Shown: positions 56,296-64,000 of the stretch, piece by piece
Layout of the letters: every line of letters begins with the position of its first letter
How positions within the stretch are numbered: the stretch's first letter is position 1
DNA from: CAZOVK01 sp964583165
GTDB taxonomy: Bacteria > Bacillota > Clostridia > Lachnospirales > WRAX01
Length of the DNA stretch: 64,000 nucleotides
Assembly: GCA_964583165.1 (NCBI GenBank)
Contig: CAZOVK010000001.1
Location: 112,037-176,036, forward strand
Reading direction: 5' to 3'
Position numbers and translations under genes: made by a program
Notes under the pieces: model-generated
What the model was told of the DNA's origin: nothing
Databases searched by the model: none
The model's input: the letters and a program-made list of their open reading frames with translations, nothing else

Positions 56296-56323
56296 TAAAC
56301 TAAACCGCCGCTAATGCCGATAA
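56296..56323 (+). promoter_or_regulatory. sigma-28 (FliA/SigD) promoter of fliD cluster
   Basis: TAAA (56296-56299), a 16-nt spacer and GCCGATAA (56316-56323) match the flagellar sigma consensus TAAA-N14-16-GCCGATAT. It lies 55 nt before the fliD start. Confidence 0.8.
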
Positions 56324-56377
56324 AATTTTTAAGGGAGATATCATTCACCACACGGATGTTTTCGAGGGGGATTATAT

Positions 56378-58681
56378 ATGTACACGAATACCATGAGATT
56401 TACGGGGCTTTCAGGCATAGATACCGAGAGCATGATAAAACAGCTCATGAAGGCCGAAAGCGCCAAGATGGATAAGCTCAAACAGCAGAACCAGCTACTG
56501 GTCTGGCGGCAAGAAGCATACCGCGCACAGGCTACGGCTTTGCAGACATTCCAGCGTACTTATCTTTACTATTCTGCAACTTCGACGACGAATATGCGCT
56601 CGCCCGAAACCTTTACGGCGCTGGCGTCGAGTGTAACTTCAAGTGGCACAGGCACTATAACGGCACGCGCAAGCACGAACACAGTGGCGGGCACCTATTC
56701 CGTTAAGGTTCAACAAACCGCGCAGGCCGATAGGTATGTAGGCATCACAAAGTTCAACGATTCAATAGAAACGCCCGATAGCTTTCAACTAGCCAACGTA
56801 TTACCGGGCGATAAAATCAATGTCACTCTAGACGGTGTGACAAAGACCATAACACTGACCGGCGGATATGCTGATAAGCCCGCCTTTTTAGCCGACCTTA
56901 ACGCAAAACTCGGAGCGGCATTCGGTGTAGAGCAAAAAATCAACGCGCAGGGTAATCCTGTTACCGACAGCAATAATCTGCCCGTTATGGTCAATAAACT
57001 GTCAGCCAAGTTCTCGAACGGTCAACTAAAGTTTGTCACTAACACAAACCACACCTTCCGCGTTGCTGACGTGCCAAGAGATACAAGCTTCGCGTCAAGC
57101 GGTGAGTTTACGCTTAATGTGTCTAATTTAAGCAACCCTGTTTTGACGGTTGACGGGAATGCCGTTACGCTTGATAACTTCAGAGCCGATATGAGTAAGG
57201 CAGAGTTTATCAACGCGCTTAACGCCAAGGTTAAGCCAATGGGCTTATCATTTTCCGTGTCTACGGCTGACAATAAAGACACACTTACAGTCAGAAACAC
57301 CAGCGGCTCAAGCGTTACTTTAGGCGGAGCGCTCATTAATATGGCGGGTTCGTCGAGTTTTGTGGGGGGCAACGGCACGCCCAACCCTACCGTCACTTTG
57401 AGCGCGCAGGGCACGTTGTCGCAAGCCGGCTTAACACAGAGCACGGGTAACAATATCGATTTGAGCAAACCGTTGTCGAGTGTTTTTAATGACAGCGTTT
57501 TCACTAACGGTGTAGCGAAGTTTACAATCGGCGGGCATACATTCACCGCCAACAAAACAGACACTATATCTTCTTTGTTGAATCAGGTTAATACGGCCGA
57601 TGACATAAACGTCAAGATGAGTTATGACTCATTTGATGGTAAATTTATCTTAGAGGGTACGTTGACGGGTAACGCCAATGCGTTTTCTTTCAATGATGAA
57701 GGAACCAGTACGCTATTGAGCGCAATGGGTTTAACTTCACCGGGCGATACACGCCAGTCAACAGCGCAGGATGCCGTTATGACATATACCAACGCGTCTA
57801 ACCACACATTTACGATAAATCGCCAAACAAACGTGTTCACGGTGGATAATATAGATTTCAATATAGGGGCAGCAAAGCCCGGTGATACCTATACCATCAG
57901 TTTCACCGCCGACACCAGTAAAGCATTGGATTCGATTAAGAAATTCGTAGAAGACTATAATAAGGTCGTTGACCAAATTAACAAAGAAGTCTTCTCGCCG
58001 CGCCCAAGTCAGTCAACAAAGACTACGGCGCGTTATGAACCGCTTACGGATGAGCAGAAAAAGGCAATGTCCGAAAAAGAAGTCGAGCTTTGGGAAGCCA
58101 AGGCGAAAACAGGCATGTTATACCGCGACGATATTCTGGGTGGACTCTTGTCACAGATGAGAGCGGTTCTTTATAACCCCGTTAAGCTTGAAGACGGGAC
58201 CGAGATTTCTCTGCATCAGATAGGCATTACGACAACTTCAAGCGTGAAAGACGCGGGTAAGCTAATTATTGACGAAGCAAAGCTTACCAAAGCGCTGGAA
58301 GAGCGCCCGAATGATGTCGCGACACTGTTTACCAAAACTTCACAGTATTCGGTGTATGATAAGCCCAACGCGGCATTGCGTATGAAAGAGCAGGGAATTT
58401 CAGAGCGCCTAAACGACCTCATTACGGCGGCGGCCATTGGCTCAAACAGCGCAATCGGTTTGAAGGCCGGGCTTGTGGGCACGGCGAGTGAAACAGACAA
58501 CCAACTGTTCCGCTCAATAAAAGATTCAGCCACAAAGATTGACGATATGTTAAGCTACCTCATCAAGAGGGAGAATTACTACTACGGCTATTTTGCGCGA
58601 ATGGAAGCCGCGATAAACAAAGCGAATCAGCAGGCGGCCTATGTCAGCCAAATGTTTGGCGGTGGGGGCGGACAGCAGTAA
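56378..58681 (+). CDS. fliD: flagellar filament capping protein FliD
   Basis: 767 residues. N-terminal FTGLSGIDTESMIKQLM and GTYSVKVQQTAQADRYVG, the DIN and FliD-C domains (KFVEDYNKVVDQINKEVFSP, then MRAVLYNPVKLE), and coiled-coil ends. It caps the growing filament. The central variable domain is long. ATG 56378 follows GAGGGGG; first gene behind the sigma-28 promoter. Confidence 0.94.
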   Translation: MYTNTMRFTGLSGIDTESMIKQLMKAESAKMDKLKQQNQLLVWRQEAYRAQATALQTFQRTYLYYSATSTTNMRSPETFTALASSVTSSGTGTITARASTNTVAGTYSVKVQQTAQADRYVGITKFNDSIETPDSFQLANVLPGDKINVTLDGVTKTITLTGGYADKPAFLADLNAKLGAAFGVEQKINAQGNPVTDSNNLPVMVNKLSAKFSNGQLKFVTNTNHTFRVADVPRDTSFASSGEFTLNVSNLSNPVLTVDGNAVTLDNFRADMSKAEFINALNAKVKPMGLSFSVSTADNKDTLTVRNTSGSSVTLGGALINMAGSSSFVGGNGTPNPTVTLSAQGTLSQAGLTQSTGNNIDLSKPLSSVFNDSVFTNGVAKFTIGGHTFTANKTDTISSLLNQVNTADDINVKMSYDSFDGKFILEGTLTGNANAFSFNDEGTSTLLSAMGLTSPGDTRQSTAQDAVMTYTNASNHTFTINRQTNVFTVDNIDFNIGAAKPGDTYTISFTADTSKALDSIKKFVEDYNKVVDQINKEVFSPRPSQSTKTTARYEPLTDEQKKAMSEKEVELWEAKAKTGMLYRDDILGGLLSQMRAVLYNPVKLEDGTEISLHQIGITTTSSVKDAGKLIIDEAKLTKALEERPNDVATLFTKTSQYSVYDKPNAALRMKEQGISERLNDLITAAAIGSNSAIGLKAGLVGTASETDNQLFRSIKDSATKIDDMLSYLIKRENYYYGYFARMEAAINKANQQAAYVSQMFGGGGGQQ

Positions 58682-58696
58682 CGGGGGATTAGACAG

Positions 58697-59149
58697 ATGG
58701 GCGACACAGAGATTACGGACGCGCTGAATACGCTGTTTTCTGAAAGACTGGGGCTGATTGCGCGGCTTGTAGATATTACGAAACAGGCACTTGAGGCAAA
58801 TGGTGATAACGACAGCGTAATGGAGAGTTATGTCGCGGCTATTGACGAGCGCGAAACCATTATTACGCGGTTGCGCGAGTTGGACAGTGAGATACTCGTG
58901 CCGCCATTTTACGAAAACGGGAAACCCGCGCTCATGCTTTCAGAGATATTTAGACAGCATGAAAAGAGCGCTTCTCACCTTGCAAAAGGTTTTCAAGCTG
59001 AGAGCGCAAAGTTAGACCGCCTTGCTCATCAACTGATGTTGCACGTCAGAACCAGCATCCGTGAGATTAACGAGGGGCAAAACCTCTCGGCTATGTATCA
59101 ATACGGCGATATGGACGTGATGGGCACTCTTATAGATAAGAAGAAATAG
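58697..59149 (+). CDS. flagellar chaperone-like helical protein
   Basis: 150 residues, almost all helical, with ALNTLFSERLGLIARLVDIT and ESYVAAIDERETIITRLREL. Position directly after fliD and the helical build suggest a FliT- or FlgN-like export chaperone. Sequence similarity to either cannot be judged by eye, so the name is left open. Confidence 0.6.
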   Translation: MGDTEITDALNTLFSERLGLIARLVDITKQALEANGDNDSVMESYVAAIDERETIITRLRELDSEILVPPFYENGKPALMLSEIFRQHEKSASHLAKGFQAESAKLDRLAHQLMLHVRTSIREINEGQNLSAMYQYGDMDVMGTLIDKKK

Positions 59150-59184
59150 GGAGTTTCTAGGCTCTAAACAGGAGGAATAATTTC

Positions 59185-59604
59185 ATGGAGATGGACAGTA
59201 TCCGCTTTGATATGCCACAGTTTGACAAGCCGCGCTATGAGCCCAAACAGAGCGCACCCGCGCCTGACACAGCGCCTGTGGCAAAAACCAAAGACAGCCA
59301 GCCCGCGCCCCAACCCGGTCAGCCAGGGCAACCCGCGGTAGAGATAACTCTCCCGGGTGGCCGCAAGCGCGAAGATGTGAATGAAGCAACGATTTCTAAG
59401 GCTATTATAGACGTGAACAAGTTTTTACAGCCGTCTAATCGCGAATTGCGCTATAATATACATGAGCGCACGGGCAAGTTTTATGTAAAGGTTGTAGACC
59501 CCGAAACAGATGAAGTCATACGCGAGATACCACCCGAAAAGAGCCTAGATTTACTCGCTAATCTTTGGGAGCTGGCGGGTATATTAGTAGACAAGAAGAG
59601 TTAA
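59185..59604 (+). CDS. flaG: FlaG family flagellar protein
   Basis: 139 residues. A Pro/Gln-rich N-terminal part precedes the FlaG domain (NKFLQPSNRELRYNIHERTG then VKVVDPETDEVIREIPPEK). Usually found with fliD and fliS, it influences filament length. ATG 59185 follows AGGAGG. Confidence 0.93.
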   Translation: MEMDSIRFDMPQFDKPRYEPKQSAPAPDTAPVAKTKDSQPAPQPGQPGQPAVEITLPGGRKREDVNEATISKAIIDVNKFLQPSNRELRYNIHERTGKFYVKVVDPETDEVIREIPPEKSLDLLANLWELAGILVDKKS

Positions 59605-59631
59605 GCCAAGGGCTTAATAACGGGGGAAAAT

Positions 59632-60015
59632 ATGAGCAATCCATACACAAAGTATCAGGAGGACATTGTTTATACCGCGTCAAAGGAAACATTGACGCTC
59701 ATGTTGTATGACGGGGCGCTAAAGTATTCGAATCAGGCTATCGCAGCAATAGAAGCCAAGGACTATGTGAAGGCGAACGAGCTGATTATCCGCACACAAG
59801 ACATTATCCGCGAATTTCAGATTACGTTGAACCGTGATATAGAGATTTCTAAGAACTTCGATTCGTTGTATGAGTATATCTATGGGCTACTGTTACAAGG
59901 CAATATCAAGAAGGACATCACCTTATTGTCTGAAGCGCGTGATTTAATCCGCGAGTTTCGCGATACATGGAAAGAAGCCATGAAGCTGGCGCGTCATCAG
60001 GCGACAAAGGCTTAA
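59632..60015 (+). CDS. fliS: flagellin export chaperone FliS
   Basis: 127 residues. NPYTKYQEDIVYTASKETL, LTLMLYDGALKY and a four-helix build ending in FRDTWKEAMK are FliS signatures. It keeps flagellin unfolded for export. The ribosome binding site is GGGGG; a terminator follows. Confidence 0.95.
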   Translation: MSNPYTKYQEDIVYTASKETLTLMLYDGALKYSNQAIAAIEAKDYVKANELIIRTQDIIREFQITLNRDIEISKNFDSLYEYIYGLLLQGNIKKDITLLSEARDLIREFRDTWKEAMKLARHQATKA

Positions 60016-60025
60016 CATTTTTTGG

Positions 60026-60047
60026 GGAGGCGGGAACGCCTCCTTTT
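60026..60047 (+). terminator. terminator after fliS
   Basis: GGAGGCG pairs with CGCCTCC (60026-60032 / 60037-60043), followed by TTTT. Confidence 0.8.
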
Positions 60048-60099
60048 GTGATTTTGACCAACACCTATGTTAAATTGTAATATAAATATCTTTTTTCCT

Positions 60100-60128
60100 T
60101 GCGTTTTTAGGCTATTTATAATATAATC
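60100..60128 (+). promoter_or_regulatory. promoter of the chemoreceptor gene
   Basis: TTGCGT (60100-60105), a 17-nt spacer and TATAAT (60123-60128). No sigma-28 motif is seen here, unlike fliD. Confidence 0.55.
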
Positions 60129-60159
60129 AATTCATCCAATTATTCTAGGGGGAATCACA

Positions 60160-62652
60160 TTGGTCAGTCTGAGGAAGAAACTGTTGTTTACTTTTATTCC
60201 GATTATGGTAATAGTCTGCTGTGCTTTGGGACTAATGGGCATTGCGTTCGTACAAAACTCCACTGATACGGCGCTTCGGCTCAACATGCGGGGGGCGGCA
60301 TCTGTAGCTGTGACGGCTGTCGTGGAGAATTTAGAGGTCTATAAGGTTGCCGTTCGTGAAACGGGTCTTATGGTGCGTTTATCGAGCGACACAGTGTCAG
60401 TTGAAGATAAACAGGCGATTGTTGACACAAAAACAGAGAGATATGGGTTTATAAGGGGCAATATCGCGAATAGTGAAGGCAAAGGGGTTCTCTATGATGA
60501 AGATGTATCGGGTCAGGAGTTCTTCAAAAACTCGATGCAGGGGAAAATGGATATTTCAGAGGTCATAACAGGTGCCGATGGTAAGAAGTATGTTATTTTT
60601 TCGGCCCCTCTATGGCAGGGTGCCATTGAGTACTCGACAGTTGTGGGCGTTGTATACTATCAGAAGGATATTATCTTTTTAAGTGAAATATTAAAGGGCA
60701 TTAAACTGGGTGATACGGGTATAACCGTTATAGTTGATACCGCAACCACTGTCATTGGGCATACCGACCCCACTGTTGTGGGCTTTAACGCCATAGAGGC
60801 GGCAAAGACAGACAAAGGGGCCGCTGAGTTGGCCGCTATGGAAACAGAAATGGCCAAGCAACATACGGGTTATGCTTCATATACCTATAAAGGTGTACAA
60901 AAAATCGGCTCATACGCTCCTGTGGGTGTGAACGGTTGGAGTATCGCCGTTACTGTCGCACGCGAGGAATTCTTTGGGCAGGTCACGACGATAGGCACTA
61001 TTATGTTTGGCGTTGTGGCACTTGCGATTGTGATTTCTTCAATTATTGTCGCGGTCATGGCGGGTGGGCTTAGTAAGTCGCTAAACAGCGTTAAGACGGC
61101 GTTCATTGAAATTTCAAAGGGTAATTTAGGTGTCAATCTTGCGTCGAAATTCGGTTGTTCAGAGATAAAGGAACTGAGTGAATCGGCCGTAACCGTGCGT
61201 GACACAGTAGACAGACTCACGGAATCTATAGGTCAGATGTCGGTGTCTTTAATGGCAGGTGATATTGACAGCCGTATTGACGAATCGGCTTTCTCCGGTG
61301 AGTATGCCATTGCCGTTAAAGGTATTAACGAGATGGTTAGCGGGCTTGTTAATGATACACTTTCGATTGTGGGTTATATAGGTCAATTCGGTGACGGTAA
61401 TTTTGAGATTGACATTAAGCCCTTGCCGGGTAAGAAGGTTTTGGCGACACAGATGATAGTCGGCATGAAAGAGAATCTGTCGAACCTCAACAAAGAGCTG
61501 AAGTTGCTTATTGAGGCGGCTATTGCGGGTCAGCTTGAAAAACGCATAGACACGACGCGATATAAGGGCGACTGGAATGGCTTGACGGCTGGGTTAAACC
61601 AACTTTTAGAAGCGATTGCCATGCCGATAGCCGATGCGAACGCGATAGTAGCCAAAATCGCGGCCGGTAACTTCGATATTAAGACCAACAGAACATACAA
61701 GGGCAACTTTGCGCAGATGATGAATGCCCTTGACAGTATGGTGACAACGATTTCTTCATATATTAAGGAAATATCTGATGTACTTAGCACAATCGCCGAC
61801 GGTGATTTAAGGCGCGGCATAAGCCGAGAGTACGTAGGTCAGTTTAACCTTATCAAGAAATCGACTAACAACATAGCGGCCACGCTTAAGAAAACGATAG
61901 CAGAAATAAAGGACTCGGCCGATAACGTACTTGCGGGGGCGAAACAGATAGCATCACTGTCTATGAACATCGCTGACGGCGCGAGCACACAAGCAAGCTC
62001 TGTTGAAGAGTTAAACGCTTCGATAATGCAGATTAATGAGCAGACTTCACGCACGGCGGCTGAGGCCTCAAGGGCTAACGGTTTTGCCACGAAATCTATG
62101 ACTAGTGCGCGTTCGGGTAATGACGAGATGTCGCAGATGCTTGCGTCAATGAACGAAATTAAGGTTGCGTCTAACAATATTTCACAGATTATCAAGGCGA
62201 TTGATGAGATAGCCATGCAAACAAACCTGCTTGCGCTGAATGCGGCTGTTGAAGCGGCTCGCGCGGGTGAACACGGCTTGGGCTTCACGGTAGTAGCCGA
62301 GGAGGTACGCGCCCTTGCCGCGAGAAGCCAGAAGGCCGCGAAGGACACGGCGGCTCTCATAGAAGAAACGATTCAAAAGATAGGCGCGGGTCAAAGAACC
62401 GCCCAACTCACAGCCGAGAGCCTGCAACAGATTGTTACGGACACAGACAGCGTTTCGCGCACAATCTCGGGTATATCGGCGGCGGCAAAGGAACAAGCGG
62501 ACGGCGTAGGTCAGATAGCCTTGGGCATCAACCAGATTTCTGACGTTGTTCAGGCCAACTCCGCGACGAGTGAGGAGAGCGCGGCGGCGGCAGAGGAGTT
62601 AACGAGCCAGTCGGAGGTTCTCGCTCAACTGGTGGCTAGCTTTAGGTTATAA
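60160..62652 (+). CDS. methyl-accepting chemotaxis protein with tandem HAMP-like repeats
   Basis: 830 residues from TTG 60160 (AGGGGG 7 nt upstream). Membrane helix (~8-30), an extracytoplasmic Cache-type sensor (~35-270), a second helix (~280-305), several HAMP-like modules (~305-590), and a signalling domain with hairpin tip [20 protein letters not shown]. The repeated inner modules ([49 protein letters not shown]) are unusual in number. No C-terminal CheR-binding pentapeptide. Confidence 0.93.
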   Translation: MVSLRKKLLFTFIPIMVIVCCALGLMGIAFVQNSTDTALRLNMRGAASVAVTAVVENLEVYKVAVRETGLMVRLSSDTVSVEDKQAIVDTKTERYGFIRGNIANSEGKGVLYDEDVSGQEFFKNSMQGKMDISEVITGADGKKYVIFSAPLWQGAIEYSTVVGVVYYQKDIIFLSEILKGIKLGDTGITVIVDTATTVIGHTDPTVVGFNAIEAAKTDKGAAELAAMETEMAKQHTGYASYTYKGVQKIGSYAPVGVNGWSIAVTVAREEFFGQVTTIGTIMFGVVALAIVISSIIVAVMAGGLSKSLNSVKTAFIEISKGNLGVNLASKFGCSEIKELSESAVTVRDTVDRLTESIGQMSVSLMAGDIDSRIDESAFSGEYAIAVKGINEMVSGLVNDTLSIVGYIGQFGDGNFEIDIKPLPGKKVLATQMIVGMKENLSNLNKELKLLIEAAIAGQLEKRIDTTRYKGDWNGLTAGLNQLLEAIAMPIADANAIVAKIAAGNFDIKTNRTYKGNFAQMMNALDSMVTTISSYIKEISDVLSTIADGDLRRGISREYVGQFNLIKKSTNNIAATLKKTIAEIKDSADNVLAGAKQIASLSMNIADGASTQASSVEELNASIMQINEQTSRTAAEASRANGFATKSMTSARSGNDEMSQMLASMNEIKVASNNISQIIKAIDEIAMQTNLLALNAAVEAARAGEHGLGFTVVAEEVRALAARSQKAAKDTAALIEETIQKIGAGQRTAQLTAESLQQIVTDTDSVSRTISGISAAAKEQADGVGQIALGINQISDVVQANSATSEESAAAAEELTSQSEVLAQLVASFRL

Positions 62653-62673
62653 GCGGATATGCGGATAGATTGT

Positions 62674-62706
62674 CAAAACAAAGAGGATAACATCCTCTTT
62701 GTTTTG
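62674..62706 (+). terminator. terminator after the chemoreceptor gene
   Basis: A perfect 15-bp stem, CAAAACAAAGAGGAT with ATCCTCTTTGTTTTG, and a three-base loop; the U run lies in the stem's 3' arm. Confidence 0.75.
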
Positions 62707-62723
62707 GTGAAAGCGGAGGTTTT

Positions 62724-63239
62724 ATGAAAGAAGTGCTTGTTGTTATCGACATGCAGAATGATTTTATTGACGGAGCTTTGGGAACGCGGGCGGCTGAAGA
62801 GATAGTCCCACGTGTGGCGCGAAAGATTGAGGAATACAGAGAGAAGAACGCGGACATTGTGTTTACGCGGGACACACATACGGGCGATTACCCGAATACG
62901 CAAGAGGGGCGCAACCTCCCTATTTCACACTGTTTAGAAAATACACATGGTTGGGCAATAAGTACAGAGCTGAATACGAACAATTGCATCATCTTTGACA
63001 AACCCGCGTTCGGTTCGCCCGAACTCGCTCGTTTTGTTGCGGAAAAGGGTTATAGCCGCGTTAATATCGTAGGGCTTGTGACTGATGTTTGTGTGATTGT
63101 GAACGCCATACTTATTAAGGGCATTGCGCCAGAAGTTGAGGTTGTTGTAGACGCGCGTTGTTGCGCAGGGAAAACGCCCGAATCACATGAAACGGCGTTA
63201 AATGCTATGAAGAATTGTCAGATTAAGATACAAATATAA
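62724..63239 (+). CDS. isochorismatase-family cysteine hydrolase, nicotinamidase-like
   Basis: 171 residues. VVIDMQNDFIDGALG has the catalytic Asp, FTRDTHTGDY the metal His region, SHCLENTHGW and GLVTDVCVIVNA the nucleophile Cys. Nicotinamidase (PncA) activity, which makes nicotinate for NAD salvage, is the likely role. ATG 62724 follows GCGGAGG. Confidence 0.85.
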   Translation: MKEVLVVIDMQNDFIDGALGTRAAEEIVPRVARKIEEYREKNADIVFTRDTHTGDYPNTQEGRNLPISHCLENTHGWAISTELNTNNCIIFDKPAFGSPELARFVAEKGYSRVNIVGLVTDVCVIVNAILIKGIAPEVEVVVDARCCAGKTPESHETALNAMKNCQIKIQI

Positions 63240-63241
63240 TC

Positions 63242-63298
63242 GCGTGGCTTTCGTGGGGCAAGCTCAACACTTGCCCTACATTTTCACGAATACCACGC
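63242..63298. repeat. nested inverted repeat (57 nt)
   Basis: Three nested stems: GCGTGG/CCACGC (63242-63247 / 63293-63298), TTCGTG/CACGAA (63250-63255 / 63285-63290) and GGGCAAG/CTTGCCC (63256-63262 / 63270-63276). No U tract follows. It could be a structured 5' leader of the next gene or a small mobile repeat. Confidence 0.5.
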
Positions 63299-63314
63299 AT
63301 TAGGGGGATGAGTC

Positions 63315-64000
63315 TTGAACAAGATAGCGCATCTAAAGCTGGTACTTGTGGTGATTGTTATCATTTTAATTCTAACAATGAATACACGGATTTCGGCGAT
63401 TTCGGCTGAACCTAAAGAGATAATGACATTGCGCGTCGGCGTTTTTGGTGGCGACGGCTTTTACCAGCTGGACAACGCAAGGAACTTACAGGGCTATGGT
63501 TACGAATTTCTCGAATATCTGGGGCGTTATGGTAGCTTTAAGTATGAGTATATCTATGCAAGCTGGACAGAGTGTATGGATATGCTGGAATTGGGGCAGA
63601 TAGACATCTTAAACGGCGCAATTCATACAAGCGAACGTGCCGACAGATTCATTTATTCAGAATATCCCACGGGTATGGGCTTTGGCATGTTAAACGTAAG
63701 AGCCGATGATACAAGATATGCGTATGACGATTTCGCGGGGTATGACGGTATGACCGTGGGTATGCTTCGTAGCGACGTGCGGGCCCAACAGTTTGAAAAT
63801 CTGTGTAAAGAAGCAGGAATTAAGACTAACAATATCTACTATTACAATTCGTCAATGCTTTCGGAGGCATTGCAACGCGGAGAGGTTGATGCGGTTGTTA
63901 GGAACAACATGCAGAAACACTCCAATGAAAAGGTTATCGCTCGTTTTGAACCGTCAGACTTTTATATAATTATGACAGCCGGGAGAAATGACATTGCCGA
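63315..64000 (+). CDS. transporter-type substrate-binding domain protein (3' end beyond window)
   Basis: TTG 63315 follows AGGGGG by 7 nt. A signal peptide/anchor (~8-30) precedes a family 3 solute-binding fold: LRVGVFGGDGFYQLD, GYGYEFLEYLGRYG, DILNGAIHTSERADRF and GMTVGMLRSDVRAQQF. The frame runs off at 64000 after 228 residues. Such N-terminal domains often belong to diguanylate cyclases or histidine kinases, so the full protein may be a receptor rather than a transporter component. Confidence 0.7.
   Translation, partial: MNKIAHLKLVLVVIVIILILTMNTRISAISAEPKEIMTLRVGVFGGDGFYQLDNARNLQGYGYEFLEYLGRYGSFKYEYIYASWTECMDMLELGQIDILNGAIHTSERADRFIYSEYPTGMGFGMLNVRADDTRYAYDDFAGYDGMTVGMLRSDVRAQQFENLCKEAGIKTNNIYYYNSSMLSEALQRGEVDAVVRNNMQKHSNEKVIARFEPSDFYIIMTAGRNDIA

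Overview
The window reads as a chromosome segment of a motile, low-to-mid GC Gram-positive bacterium, most likely a clostridial Firmicute. The grounds are strong GGAGG-type ribosome binding sites, very frequent TTG and GTG starts, sigma-A type promoters, hairpin-plus-U terminators, a TPP riboswitch, a class-2 PyrF, a SpoIIQ-like LytM protein, an F-type ATP synthase with a sodium-type c subunit, a sigma-28 promoter before a late flagellar cluster, and no outer-membrane genes. The species cannot be named from sequence alone.

Layout. 1-3433: tail of a rhomboid protease, a small hypothetical gene, an HflK/HflC-like SPFH pair, and an AlkC-type DNA repair protein on the other strand. 3500-14200: an AT-rich accessory region next to ssrA (tmRNA, minus strand). 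A 14-bp direct repeat lies at the tmRNA 3' end (14201) and at 4679, so 4.69-14.2 kb looks like an island integrated at ssrA. It carries a Kiwa-like defence pair (KwaB/DUF4868 followed by a KwaA-like membrane protein, in reversed order and with a -1 frame break at an A-AAA-AAG heptamer), a Mor-type regulator, two coupled mini-membrane peptides, a DUF1643 protein, a DpnD/PcfM-like protein, a broken phage/plasmid primase-helicase, and an unrecognised two-gene operon (11909-13577).

14.2-31.6 kb is core metabolism. It holds ssrA, radC, a pyrimidine operon (leader peptide and attenuator, then pyrB-pyrC-pyrF-carA-carB), topB, a two-component system whose sensor kinase is split by one in-frame amber codon, and a TPP-riboswitch-controlled thiamine salvage operon (cytX-thiM-thiE-HAD-thiD). 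CarA has lost its whole glutaminase catalytic triad, so this carbamoyl-phosphate synthetase probably uses free ammonia. 31.6-37.2 kb is an oligopeptide ABC transporter (oppA-B-C-D-F). 37.6-41.5 kb holds a SpoIIQ-like protein, CutC, tRNA-Cys, PPK2, MgtC and a DUF3795 protein. 41.5-48.4 kb is a complete atpIBEFHAGDC operon. 48.4-54.3 kb holds an MTA/SAH nucleosidase and the rod-shape operon mreB-mreC-mreD-mrdA.

54.4-64 kb holds a GNAT acetyltransferase, a candidate small RNA, tRNA-Arg, an Fe/Mn superoxide dismutase, a flagellar cluster (fliD, a chaperone-like gene, flaG, fliS), a chemoreceptor, a nicotinamidase-like hydrolase and the start of a periplasmic-type binding protein cut by the window end.

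The points most worth following are the glutaminase-dead CarA, the Kiwa-like pair in reversed order with a possible programmed frameshift, the unknown operon 11909-13577, the tmRNA-linked island boundaries, and the pyr leader peptide that abuts a UUCG attenuator.
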